Shown in pieces: positions 1 through 7,961 of a DNA stretch of 19,369 nucleotides. Position 1 is the first letter of the stretch. Each line of letters starts with the position of its first letter. Location of the stretch: NCBI GenBank assembly GCA_900549225.1, contig URNP01000025.1:1-19369 (forward strand), given 5' to 3'. Position numbers and translations under genes: made by a program. Under the pieces are notes generated by a model. The model made no database searches. It worked only from the letters and a program-made list of their open reading frames with translations, and was not told where the DNA came from. The stretch is from an uncultured Eubacteriales bacterium. Lineage in GTDB: Bacteria; Bacillota; Clostridia; Christensenellales; CAG-917.

Positions 1-104
1 GAGGCGGATTGCATTGCGCAAACGCCGAAGTCAAAACACGTGAGGAAGGGGGAAAATTATATTTGTCTATGACGAATAGATTTTGCGTATATTTCGTTGA
101 ATAA
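1..104 (+). other. Left edge: possible 3' end of an upstream gene
   Basis: Two plus-strand frames are open from the window edge: one ends at a TGA at 70-72 (about 23 codons) and one at a TAA at 102-104 (about 33 codons). Neither tail is recognisable, so I cannot tell which, if either, is the end of a real upstream gene. No terminator hairpin is visible before the ftsK promoter. The rest of the stretch to 135 is AT-rich and holds nothing else that I can identify. Confidence 0.2.
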
Positions 105-135
105 AAAATCTTTGACAACCTTTTGACATTTTCTC

Positions 136-164
136 TTGTAAATCGCCTTATATTATGGTATAAT
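136..164 (+). promoter_or_regulatory. Sigma-A-type promoter for ftsK
   Basis: TTGTAA at 136-141 (4 of 6 to the -35 consensus), a 17-base spacer, and a perfect TATAAT at 159-164 preceded by TGG at 156-158, an extended -10. The predicted start of transcription near 171 lies about 30 bases before the ftsK start codon. The better-looking TTGACA at 123-128 is 30 bases from this -10 and cannot pair with it. Confidence 0.7.
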
Positions 165-202
165 CTTAATACTAATATTATATATTATCGGGAAGGTTTA
201 CC

Positions 203-3200
203 TTGGCAGATACAAGACAAGCAAAAGCAAACAAAGGCAATAGGATTGCGGCAGGGGTGCTGGTCATCATCGTGTCGCTGTTTTGTTTCCTTTCATTGGT
301 CGGCGCGCTCGGCGGCGTGGGAAGAATGGTGTATTCTTTCCTTTGCGGATTTTTCGGGCTTGCCGCTTACGCATACTCTCTTATGGGGTTGATTATCGGC
401 ATTGCCGTCACTTTCAACGTTCGCCCGAAAATGCGTTTTTCAAAGGCGTTGACTTATTTCGGTTTGCTTATCCTCGGCATTTTCGCTCTTCAGATTTACA
501 CTTCGAGCACTCATATCGTCGGCGCAAGTTACGCCGAATATCTGCTTGCTTGCTACAATAACACGAACACCGCAGGCGGTATGCTTTTGGGATTGCCTGC
601 ATATCCGCTTATGAAAGTCATCACGTCCGTGGGCGCGCTTATTGCGGCTTGCGTGGCGTTTTTCGTACTTGCGTTCTTTGCGATTTATCCGTCTATCAAG
701 CGCAACGTCACTTATACCGTGGCAACCAAGAGAGATCGTGACAGAAGAATGAAAGCACCCAAAGAGAAACATTCTTTCTCGTCAAAATCCAAAAAACAAG
801 TCGTGGCGACTTCTCCTCTCGTTGAGGCGCAGGACGCTCCGACTATCACCGATTTCAATTCCGCAAGTACGGGTAGGGGACTTTACGTCGTGGACGTTCC
901 CGGCGATCCGCTTCAACGCAAAGTCAACAAAAAGGCTCTCGGCGCGGAAGGATACAGTCCGCTCGATTCGTTCAATCCTCTCTATCCGAACGCTCAAGGC
1001 ACGGTCGAGGACGAGATGAAACGCCCCGAATATACGCAAAACGGCGCGGACAAATTCTCCGCAAGAGGTATTGCGAGAGATATTCTATTCGGCGCAGGTC
1101 CAAACAAGGATAATCTTGCAAGATTCGACACCGTAAAAGACCCAAACAACGCACTTTCGAGCGTGAGCGCACCCTACAGCGCATTCAAGAGAAACGAACT
1201 CAAGTCAAAACTCGGCGTTGACGCAACTCAAAGCGCCATTCGCGAGGACTTTATGTCGAGATATAGAGCCGTTCAGCCCGAACCCGCTTCAAACGTATCG
1301 CAAGCGCAGAAAAAGGAAGAGGCGAAGGAATCGGTTGCGAGCAGAATCGAAACTCCGCTCGATTTCAAGCGCGATTTCAGCGCTTTGAAGCAAGAGCAAA
1401 CTCAACGCTTCGGTCAATTGTACGCAAAACCCGAGTACGAAGCGGGCGTACACCTCGAACAACAGGACGAGGCGTGCCTCATTGCCGAACCCGTAAAGAA
1501 AGAAGTCGTCAAGCCCACCAAGACTTACGACGGGGCGGAAGCGATAAATTCAACCATACAAAAAGCCAACGATTCAGTGTCCAAACAACAGGTGAACGTG
1601 GGTATGCTCGGCGCACTCAACAGAGCGATTTCGGGTGAGGAAGAACAGAAGCCCGTCGTGAAAGAAGAAATCGTGTCGGAAGCGTACGAAAAGCCGAAAA
1701 CGGATATGGTGTTTATCGCTCGCGAAGAGGCTCAAAAAGCCGAACAAACGCCGAAAACCGAGTCTAAACAGGCTGCAAGCGGTCAGACTTCCGCTGCAAA
1801 CGAGCCGCAAAAAACCGCTCCGGTGCAACAAGTCCCCGTCACACAACAAAAGAAGGCGGCAAGCATTGACGAACTTGACAGAAGCGGATATAAACCCGTT
1901 CAGGGAGAGGCAAAATTGCCAAGAGCGTTTGCTCAAACCGCGGTTGAGGAAGAAAAGACCGAAACCAATTTCTTTGGCGGCATCGGCAAGACGAAACCCG
2001 TAAAAACCTACGAGATGAGCAAGGCTACGCTCGAAAATCAGCGTCCGAAATACGTTGACGAGGACAAGACCGTTGGCGGAGCTAACCCCAGCGCACCCGC
2101 TCCCGTCAGACAAAAGGTTACGGGCGGTGAAATGTCGAGAGCGGCAATTCAATCCACGACCGCTATTGCCAAGAACTCCGCAAAGGATATCGAAAACGCA
2201 GAGGTCAAGGCTCGCATTCAAAATATAAAACAAGCAATCAAAGAAACTCCGCAAATGGGACAGTACGAGCGTGAAGCGCTTATGCGCGAGGAAAAGATGA
2301 AAGCCTCGCAATCACGCGGTATTCAAAAGCCCGAATCTCCCAAGAAGGGCGGAAACGAACGCCTTACGCAAGTCAATATGGAACAGGCAATTTCGCAAGC
2401 GACTCCAAAACGTCCGTACGTTGCGCCGCCGCTATCTCTGCTCAATCCGCCTGCTCCCGAAATCGATCAGAACGAGGACTACGAACAAAAGAAAGAACAG
2501 ATCATCAACACGCTTGCGTTCTTCAATATTACGGGTGAAGTTATCGATATTCTCGTCGGTCCGACGTTTACTATGTACAAACTCCGCGTCGAGATGCCAA
2601 GAGGCAGAACGATAGGCTATATTTCCTCGCTCGAGAGCGATATCGCTATGAAAATGGAGGCAGGCAGCGTGCGTATTATCGCGCCTATCCCCGGCGAAAA
2701 CGCAGTCGGTATCGAAGTGCCCAATAAGCATAGAAGAAACGTCAACCTCAGCGAAATCATTCAGTCACCCGAGTTTAACAACGCAAAAGCCCCCGCGACT
2801 TTCGCTCTGGGCAAAAACCTCTACGGCGATTCGAGAGTGGTGGAAATCAGAAAACTTCCGCACGTTCTCATCGCAGGCGCTACGGGTGCAGGTAAGAGTT
2901 GCTGTATAAACTCGATTATCGTCAGTTTGCTTTACAAGGCGTCCCCCGACGACGTGCGCCTTATTCTTATCGACCCCAAACGCATAGAAATGAGCGTTTA
3001 TGCAGGAATTCCGCATCTACTTATGGACGAGATTATTTGCGATACGGACAAGGCTATCCGCGCGCTCAACTGGGCTATAAGCGAGATGGAAAGACGTATC
3101 AAATTCCTTGCGGATGTCAACTACAGAGATATCGACGAGTACAACGCAGACTGCCAGAAGAACGGCTACGAAAAGATGCCGAGAATCGTCATTATCGTCG

Positions 3201-3913
3201 ACGAATTCGCTGACCTTATGTCAACGGGTAAGAAGGCGGTCGAGGACACCGTCAACCGTATCGCGCGTCTTGCGCGTGCAGTGGGTATTCACCTTATGCT
3301 CGCAACGCAAAGACCGTCCGTCGACGTCATCAGCGGTACTATCAAAAACAACTTCCCGAGCCGTGTCGCATTCAAGGTTACGTCGAGTTTCGACAGCAAA
3401 ACCATTCTCGATACAGTTGGCGCAGACAAACTTCTCGGCTACGGCGACTTGCTGTATATGATGCCCGGCGCAAGCGACCTGGAACGTATGCAAGGCGCAT
3501 TCATTTCAAACGAGGAAGTCAAGAGAGTGGTGGATTTCGTCAAGTCCAAGAACGACGCGTACTTCGACAACAATATCAAGGACGCAATATTCAAGGATAA
3601 AGAGGAAGAAAAGCCTGCTCAATCCAAGGATTCCAAGGCAAACGACAAGGATAAATTGCCGCCAGAACTCTTCGACGCTCTGCAACTCGGCATCGAACTT
3701 CGCGAAGAGCAGGACGCGCCTATAAGCATTTCGTTTATGCAACGCCGTCTCGGACTCGGTTGGCCGAAGGCTGCAAAGATATACGACAAGATGGAACTTA
3801 TGGGTTATCTCACGCCCGACGAACACGACCCCAAAAAGAAAAAGGTCAATATTTCGTACGAGGAACTCGAGGAACTCAAAGCATCTGCACAAAACGAGGA
3901 CGATGAAGAATGA
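203..3913 (+). CDS. ftsK: DNA translocase FtsK/SpoIIIE
   Basis: A hexameric ATP-driven pump that moves double-stranded DNA through the closing division septum; in spore formers the same family packs the forespore chromosome. The start is TTG at 203 with GGAAGG at 191-196; the next in-frame Met is inside a membrane segment. Order of parts: four membrane segments at about residues 16-37, 43-71, 82-99 and 138-164; a very long polar linker at about 180-735; then the motor. The motor shows Walker A GATGAGKS at 892-899, Walker B with D1000 E1001, and the family block LATQRPSVDVISG. The C-terminus is the DNA-reading winged helix (FMQRRLGLGWPKAAKIYDKM). At 1236 residues it is far longer than B. subtilis SpoIIIE (about 790), because of the linker. 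I cannot separate FtsK from SpoIIIE function by sequence. It overlaps rimO by 4 bases. Confidence 0.96.
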   Translation: MADTRQAKANKGNRIAAGVLVIIVSLFCFLSLVGALGGVGRMVYSFLCGFFGLAAYAYSLMGLIIGIAVTFNVRPKMRFSKALTYFGLLILGIFALQIYTSSTHIVGASYAEYLLACYNNTNTAGGMLLGLPAYPLMKVITSVGALIAACVAFFVLAFFAIYPSIKRNVTYTVATKRDRDRRMKAPKEKHSFSSKSKKQVVATSPLVEAQDAPTITDFNSASTGRGLYVVDVPGDPLQRKVNKKALGAEGYSPLDSFNPLYPNAQGTVEDEMKRPEYTQNGADKFSARGIARDILFGAGPNKDNLARFDTVKDPNNALSSVSAPYSAFKRNELKSKLGVDATQSAIREDFMSRYRAVQPEPASNVSQAQKKEEAKESVASRIETPLDFKRDFSALKQEQTQRFGQLYAKPEYEAGVHLEQQDEACLIAEPVKKEVVKPTKTYDGAEAINSTIQKANDSVSKQQVNVGMLGALNRAISGEEEQKPVVKEEIVSEAYEKPKTDMVFIAREEAQKAEQTPKTESKQAASGQTSAANEPQKTAPVQQVPVTQQKKAASIDELDRSGYKPVQGEAKLPRAFAQTAVEEEKTETNFFGGIGKTKPVKTYEMSKATLENQRPKYVDEDKTVGGANPSAPAPVRQKVTGGEMSRAAIQSTTAIAKNSAKDIENAEVKARIQNIKQAIKETPQMGQYEREALMREEKMKASQSRGIQKPESPKKGGNERLTQVNMEQAISQATPKRPYVAPPLSLLNPPAPEIDQNEDYEQKKEQIINTLAFFNITGEVIDILVGPTFTMYKLRVEMPRGRTIGYISSLESDIAMKMEAGSVRIIAPIPGENAVGIEVPNKHRRNVNLSEIIQSPEFNNAKAPATFALGKNLYGDSRVVEIRKLPHVLIAGATGAGKSCCINSIIVSLLYKASPDDVRLILIDPKRIEMSVYAGIPHLLMDEIICDTDKAIRALNWAISEMERRIKFLADVNYRDIDEYNADCQKNGYEKMPRIVIIVDEFADLMSTGKKAVEDTVNRIARLARAVGIHLMLATQRPSVDVISGTIKNNFPSRVAFKVTSSFDSKTILDTVGADKLLGYGDLLYMMPGASDLERMQGAFISNEEVKRVVDFVKSKNDAYFDNNIKDAIFKDKEEEKPAQSKDSKANDKDKLPPELFDALQLGIELREEQDAPISISFMQRRLGLGWPKAAKIYDKMELMGYLTPDEHDPKKKKVNISYEELEELKASAQNEDDEE

Positions 3914-5217
3914 AAATCGGAGCAATATCGCTTGGATGCGATAAAAACAGAGTAGATACCGAAAAAATGCTCTCTCGCCTCGTCGGCGGCGGACATACGC
4001 TGGTCGGAAGCGAAGAAGAAGCGGACGTTATCATCGTCAACACTTGCGCTTTTATCGATAAGGCAAAAGAGGAATCGATTGACGAAATTCTTAACGCCGT
4101 GTCCGCAAAGAACGCAGGAAAAGGCAAAAAAGTTATCGTCACGGGGTGTCTTGCGCAAAGATACGCCGATACGCTCAAAGAGGAATTTCCGGAAGTCGAC
4201 GCAATACTCGGCATCGCAGACTACGACGAGATTTTGAAAACCATAGAGGACGTTGAGGATGGAAACAGAGTTTTCAGTTGCGCAAACAGCGACGTTTTCT
4301 ATTCGGGCAGGGTGCTTACAACGCCTTATCACTACGCATATCTCAAAATCGCAGACGGGTGCAGCAATCATTGCACGTATTGCGCGATTCCGTCCATACG
4401 AGGAAAATACCGCTCGGAAAAGAAGGAAGATCTGATTGCCGAAGCAAAAAAACTCTCCGACGACGGCGTAAAAGAACTCATACTCGTTGCTCAGGACGTC
4501 ACGAGATACGGCACGGATTTTGACGGAAAGCCACATCTTATCGAATTGCTCGAAGAACTGTCCGAACTCGACTTTTCGTGGATTCGTCTGTTGTATCTTT
4601 ATCCGGAAATGGTGGACGATACGCTCATTGAATATGTCCAAAACAATCCGAAAATCGCAAAATATATGGACGTTCCGCTTCAACACATAGACGATACTGT
4701 GCTCAAAAGAATGAACCGCAGAACGGACGAAAAGAGCATAAGAGAACTCGTGACAAAACTCAAAAACGCAGGGATTGCCGTGCGTACGACGTTTATTTGC
4801 GGATTCCCCGGCGAAACGCATGAGCAGTTTGAAAAACTCGAAAGTTTCGTGAAAGAAGCCAAATTCGATTACGCGGGATTCTTTGCGTACTCGAGAGAGG
4901 AGGGCACGCCTGCCGACAAACTCGACGGACATATCGCCGAAAACGTCAAGGAAGCGCGCGCAAGGAAATTGCGCTCCGTTCAGGAAAAGATTATCAAAGA
5001 GCGCAACAAACGACTCGTCGGCACGAAAGTCAAAGTCATTTACGACGATATAGATTACGACAAGCAAAAGTTTGTCGGAAGAAGTCAGACGCAAGCCCCC
5101 GATATCGACAACGTAGTGTTGTTTGAATCGGATGAGGAAGTGAGAATAGGCGAGTTTTACACCGTCGAAATCACGGGCGCTGACGGCATAGATCTCGTAG
5201 GGAAGGTGATAGAATGA
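3910..5217 (+). CDS. rimO: Ribosomal protein S12 methylthiotransferase RimO
   Basis: A radical-SAM enzyme that adds a methylthio group to the conserved aspartate of ribosomal protein S12, using two 4Fe-4S clusters. Residues 1-100 form the UPF0004 domain with the three cluster cysteines C10 (SLGCDKNRVD), C46 (VNTCAFID) and C80 (TGCLAQRY). The radical-SAM motif CSNHCTYC places C151, C155 and C158. The last ~65 residues fit a TRAM substrate-binding domain. The N-terminal SLGCDKNRVDTE and NTCAFIDKAKEES are typical of RimO rather than the tRNA enzyme MiaB. Length, 435 residues, is normal for the family. The start ATG overlaps the ftsK stop (ATGA) and the stop overlaps pgsA in the same way, so the three genes are very likely co-transcribed and translationally coupled. 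Confidence 0.96.
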   Translation: MKIGAISLGCDKNRVDTEKMLSRLVGGGHTLVGSEEEADVIIVNTCAFIDKAKEESIDEILNAVSAKNAGKGKKVIVTGCLAQRYADTLKEEFPEVDAILGIADYDEILKTIEDVEDGNRVFSCANSDVFYSGRVLTTPYHYAYLKIADGCSNHCTYCAIPSIRGKYRSEKKEDLIAEAKKLSDDGVKELILVAQDVTRYGTDFDGKPHLIELLEELSELDFSWIRLLYLYPEMVDDTLIEYVQNNPKIAKYMDVPLQHIDDTVLKRMNRRTDEKSIRELVTKLKNAGIAVRTTFICGFPGETHEQFEKLESFVKEAKFDYAGFFAYSREEGTPADKLDGHIAENVKEARARKLRSVQEKIIKERNKRLVGTKVKVIYDDIDYDKQKFVGRSQTQAPDIDNVVLFESDEEVRIGEFYTVEITGADGIDLVGKVIE

Positions 5218-5879
5218 AAATCACACTCGCAACAAAAATCACTATCGCAAGAATCTTTTTGATAATTCCCACGATTGCAATGTTTATCGCGGCAGAACTC
5301 GCAAACGTCTCGCACGGCGCGCATATCGCTCTTATCGTGATTGCCGCAGTGCTGTTTGCAATATGTTGCGCAACCGACTTCGTGGACGGACATATCGCAA
5401 GAAAAACCAACACCGTATCAATGCTCGGCAAGTTCTTAGACCCGTTGGCAGACAAGGTGGTCATCGTCGTGATGCTCTTCCTCATAGTGCTTTTCAAAGA
5501 CGGACTTTCAATGAACGGAGTTTATCCGCACAATGCGCTCGTTATCGCGTTGCTGTCGGGCATAATCCTTTCAAGAGAACTTATGATCGGCGTTTTCCGC
5601 TCCATTGCGGCGTCGAGAGGATTGGTGCTTGCCGCAGATATCTACGGCAAAATCAAGACCGTGTGTCTCGATATAGGCGTTACGGTGCTTATGCTTGCGG
5701 GATTGCACCCCGCGCTCGGCTGGATAGGAACTATCGTGTTCTATATCGGTTCGTCCTTTGCGGTGTACAGCGGACTCAATTACGTTTTGAAAAACAAGCA
5801 CGTTCTCAAGCAAGACGACGAGGCCGAAAAGCCCGTGAAAAACGACGATTCTCAAGAAGAACAAACGAAAGCGGAATAA
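5214..5879 (+). CDS. pgsA: CDP-diacylglycerol-glycerol-3-phosphate 3-phosphatidyltransferase
   Basis: An integral membrane enzyme that joins CDP-diacylglycerol and glycerol-3-phosphate to make phosphatidylglycerol phosphate, the first committed step to phosphatidylglycerol. The CDP-alcohol phosphotransferase signature is complete: D55, then D58-G59, A62-R63, G72, D76 and D80 with the standard spacing. Several hydrophobic segments surround it (for example about 8-28 and 36-54). The C-terminal ~30 residues are a charged Glu/Asp/Lys-rich tail that makes the protein, at 221 residues, somewhat longer than many homologues. Other members of the superfamily share the signature, so the exact acceptor is inferred from the family resemblance and from the frequent rimO-pgsA-cinA neighbourhood in Bacillota. 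It starts within the rimO stop (ATGA). Confidence 0.88.
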   Translation: MKITLATKITIARIFLIIPTIAMFIAAELANVSHGAHIALIVIAAVLFAICCATDFVDGHIARKTNTVSMLGKFLDPLADKVVIVVMLFLIVLFKDGLSMNGVYPHNALVIALLSGIILSRELMIGVFRSIAASRGLVLAADIYGKIKTVCLDIGVTVLMLAGLHPALGWIGTIVFYIGSSFAVYSGLNYVLKNKHVLKQDDEAEKPVKNDDSQEEQTKAE

Positions 5880-5907
5880 TTCGATTCACTTGATTAGATA
5901 GCCGAAA

Positions 5908-6603
5908 ATGATAAAAGAAATCGTAAAAATATGCGGACTTGACAAAGATGAAATCCTTTCCAAACTCAAAGGTTTTGAAGGGTACGGCGTTGAGTTTTCG
6001 GTTGAGGAAGATTGCCTTGACGCGACTATAACCATGCGCTCAAACGCAAGCCGTGAAGTTTTCGAGACGATAAAAAGCAGAGTATACAACGTTTTTGAAC
6101 AGGAAGTGTATTCTGCGGCGGAAGGCTCGCTCGAAGAGATCGCCGCTCGACTTTTGAAGATGAACAATCGCACTCTTGCCGTCGGCGAGAGCCTAACGGG
6201 CGGAGAGATTTGCTCTCGCCTTACGGGTATTGCGGGGATAAGCGCAAACTTTTACGAGGGTATCGTGTGCTACAATCGAGCCTCGAAGGTCGAAAGACTC
6301 GGCGTGCCAAAAGGAGTGCTTGCCGACTACGGCGCGGTGAGCAGAGAAACCGCTTACGCGATGGTCAAAGGACTTTGCAAACGCCCCGTTGACATTGCGC
6401 TTGCAACCACCGGGCTTGCAGGTCCTGCGGGCGACGAGGGTAAACCCGTCGGACTCGTGTATATAGGCGTCGGAGGAGGTGAGTTTATCACCGTCTTCGA
6501 GCGCAGATTTTCGGGCAGTCGCAATCAAATCAGACGTGCGACGTCAAACGTTGCGTTGTTCTATCTGATAAGATATCTCAAAGGCGACATTTTGAGACTT
6601 TGA
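5908..6603 (+). CDS. CinA C-terminal-domain protein (PncC-like nicotinamide-nucleotide amidase)
   Basis: Residues about 75-228 are the CinA C-terminal domain, which in PncC hydrolyses NMN to nicotinate mononucleotide in pyridine-nucleotide salvage. Motifs seen: GESLTGG at 93-99, YEGIVCYNRASK at about 116-127 and TTGLAGPAGDEGKPVG at 167-182. Residues 1-75 resemble the small middle domain of full-length CinA rather than unrelated sequence, but the ~170-residue N-terminal MoCF-like (COG1058) domain is absent. The start is firm at 5908 because an in-frame TAG sits at 5899-5901; its ribosome binding site is weak. It lies 28 bases after pgsA and before recA, the place where cinA is often found in Bacillota. 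Enzymatic activity is inferred from the family. Confidence 0.85.
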   Translation: MIKEIVKICGLDKDEILSKLKGFEGYGVEFSVEEDCLDATITMRSNASREVFETIKSRVYNVFEQEVYSAAEGSLEEIAARLLKMNNRTLAVGESLTGGEICSRLTGIAGISANFYEGIVCYNRASKVERLGVPKGVLADYGAVSRETAYAMVKGLCKRPVDIALATTGLAGPAGDEGKPVGLVYIGVGGGEFITVFERRFSGSRNQIRRATSNVALFYLIRYLKGDILRL

Positions 6604-6613
6604 TGCACCGTTT

Positions 6614-6642
6614 TTGGTACATTGATAGTTGCATAATATAAT
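6614..6642 (+). promoter_or_regulatory. Candidate sigma-A promoter for recA
   Basis: TTGGTA at 6614-6619, a 17-base spacer and TATAAT at 6637-6642. Transcription would start near 6649, giving a ~40-base leader with AAAGGAG at 6677-6683. I see no Firmicutes-type LexA box (CGAAC-N4-GTTCG) in 6604-6690, so SOS control is not evident at this promoter. Confidence 0.6.
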
Positions 6643-6690
6643 CAAGAAAAACATTTGCCGCACGGCGAAAGGATATAAAGGAGATAAAAT

Positions 6691-7704
6691 ATGGCAGACA
6701 AAATTCAGGATAAGTCAACCGACAAGGAACGCAATCTGCAACTTGCACTTGCAAAAATAGAAAAGGATTTCGGCAAAGGCGCGATTATGCGTTTGGGCGA
6801 AACGGAAATCCCAAAAGTCGAGGCAATTTCCACCGGTTGTTTGACGCTTGACGTCGCACTCGGTATCGGCGGTATCCCGAAGGGAAGAATCATCGAAATA
6901 TACGGACCCGAATCATCGGGCAAAACCACCGTTGCGCTCCACTGCGTTGCGGAAGTGCAAAAGGAAGGCGGCACGGCGGCGTTCGTTGACGCAGAGCACG
7001 CTCTCGATCCCGTTTACGCGTCAAAACTCGGCGTAAACCTCGACGACCTCTACATTTCGCAACCCGACAGCGGCGAGCAAGCGCTCGAAATCACCGAAAC
7101 GCTCATCAGAAGCGGCGCAATCGATATCATCGTCATCGACTCCGTTGCCGCACTCACTCCGCAGGCCGAACTCGACGGCGATATGGGCGACAGTCACGTC
7201 GGTATGCAGGCTCGTCTTATGTCGCAAGCGTTGCGTAAGATCACCGCGGCGTCCTCGAAGAGCAAATGCACCATCATCTTCATCAACCAATTGAGAGAGA
7301 AAATCGGCGTTATGTACGGCAACCCCGAAACCACCACGGGCGGCAAAGCGCTCAAATTCTACGCTTCCGTTCGTATCGAAATAAGAAAAGCGGACACGCT
7401 CAAAGACGGCAGCGATATCGTCGGCAACCACGTCAAAGCAAAAGTCGTCAAAAACAAAGTCGCTCCTCCGTTCAAAGTTGCGGAATTCGATATTATGTAC
7501 GGCACGGGCATCTCGAATATGGGTTGCGTGCTCGACCTCGCGGTTGAAAACGGATTCGTGCAAAAGAGCGGAAGTTGGTTCAGTTACAACGACGAGAAGA
7601 TAGGTCAGGGCAGAGATAAGGCTATGGAATTCTTGAAAGCAAACCCCGAAATCTTCAAAGAACTCGACGCGAAAATCCGCGAAAAATACGAGATGAACAA
7701 GTGA
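6691..7704 (+). CDS. recA: Recombinase RecA
   Basis: The ATP-dependent filament protein for homologous pairing, strand exchange and stimulation of LexA self-cleavage. Walker A is GPESSGKT at 72-79 (K78, T79); E102, in VDAEHALDP, matches the catalytic Glu96 of E. coli; Walker B is IIVIDSVAALTP. The L1 region (MGDSHVGMQARLMSQALRKI) and the L2 region (FINQLREKIGVMYGNPETTTGG) are intact and there is no intein. At 337 residues it is slightly shorter than E. coli RecA (353), with a short C-terminal tail. A strong AAAGGAG precedes the ATG by 7 bases. It forms its own unit between the promoter at 6614-6642 and the terminator at 7734-7770. Confidence 0.99.
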   Translation: MADKIQDKSTDKERNLQLALAKIEKDFGKGAIMRLGETEIPKVEAISTGCLTLDVALGIGGIPKGRIIEIYGPESSGKTTVALHCVAEVQKEGGTAAFVDAEHALDPVYASKLGVNLDDLYISQPDSGEQALEITETLIRSGAIDIIVIDSVAALTPQAELDGDMGDSHVGMQARLMSQALRKITAASSKSKCTIIFINQLREKIGVMYGNPETTTGGKALKFYASVRIEIRKADTLKDGSDIVGNHVKAKVVKNKVAPPFKVAEFDIMYGTGISNMGCVLDLAVENGFVQKSGSWFSYNDEKIGQGRDKAMEFLKANPEIFKELDAKIREKYEMNK

Positions 7705-7733
7705 TTCGTGCATCTTAAAACCCCTATTTGAAC

Positions 7734-7770
7734 AAAAATCGCTTTTCTTGACGAAAAGCGATTTTTTTTT
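7734..7770 (+). terminator. Intrinsic terminator after recA
   Basis: A 14-bp perfect stem, 7734-7747 paired with 7753-7766, around the loop TTGAC, runs into a T-tract reaching 7770. It lies 29 bases after the recA stop. Confidence 0.92.
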
Positions 7771-7780
7771 GGACTCGGCA

Positions 7781-7809
7781 TTGACGAAACACTATAAATA
7801 GTATATACT
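7781..7809 (+). promoter_or_regulatory. Sigma-A promoter for rny
   Basis: TTGACG at 7781-7786, a 17-base spacer and TATACT at 7804-7809, each 5 of 6 to consensus, just after the recA terminator. It implies a leader of ~145 bases before rny. The leader is AT-rich and I see no recognisable riboswitch or strong hairpin in it. Confidence 0.7.
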
Positions 7810-7961
7810 ATATACGACAAAACTATATATTGAAAACAATATTTGGTATAGATACAAAGTTTGCATATATAAATTGGGGCTTTTCCTGTTTGAAAAAACT
7901 TTCCGTATAGCCGTATTTTTGCTTTCTCGTGTGGTTTTGATTATATATATGGAGGTCGAAA

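Noticed and set aside
142..148. SpoIIIAA Walker A with Ser as first residue as a sign of a dead ATPase (residue positions given)
   Set aside because: The GKT core and the Walker B acid pair are intact, and Ser at that place is, as far as I recall, common in clostridial SpoIIIAA.
123..164. TTGACA at 123-128 as the -35 of the ftsK promoter
   Set aside because: It is 30 bases from the TATAAT, while TTGTAA at 136-141 gives a 17-base spacer.
3805..5094. A 429-codon minus-strand open frame opposite rimO and the ftsK end
   Set aside because: It is the reverse of two clear genes; the Phe/Asp/Val-rich composition is what antisense of Glu/Lys/Asp-rich coding sequence gives.
6604..6690. A LexA/SOS box before recA
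   Set aside because: No CGAAC-N4-GTTCG-like sequence is present in the leader or promoter.
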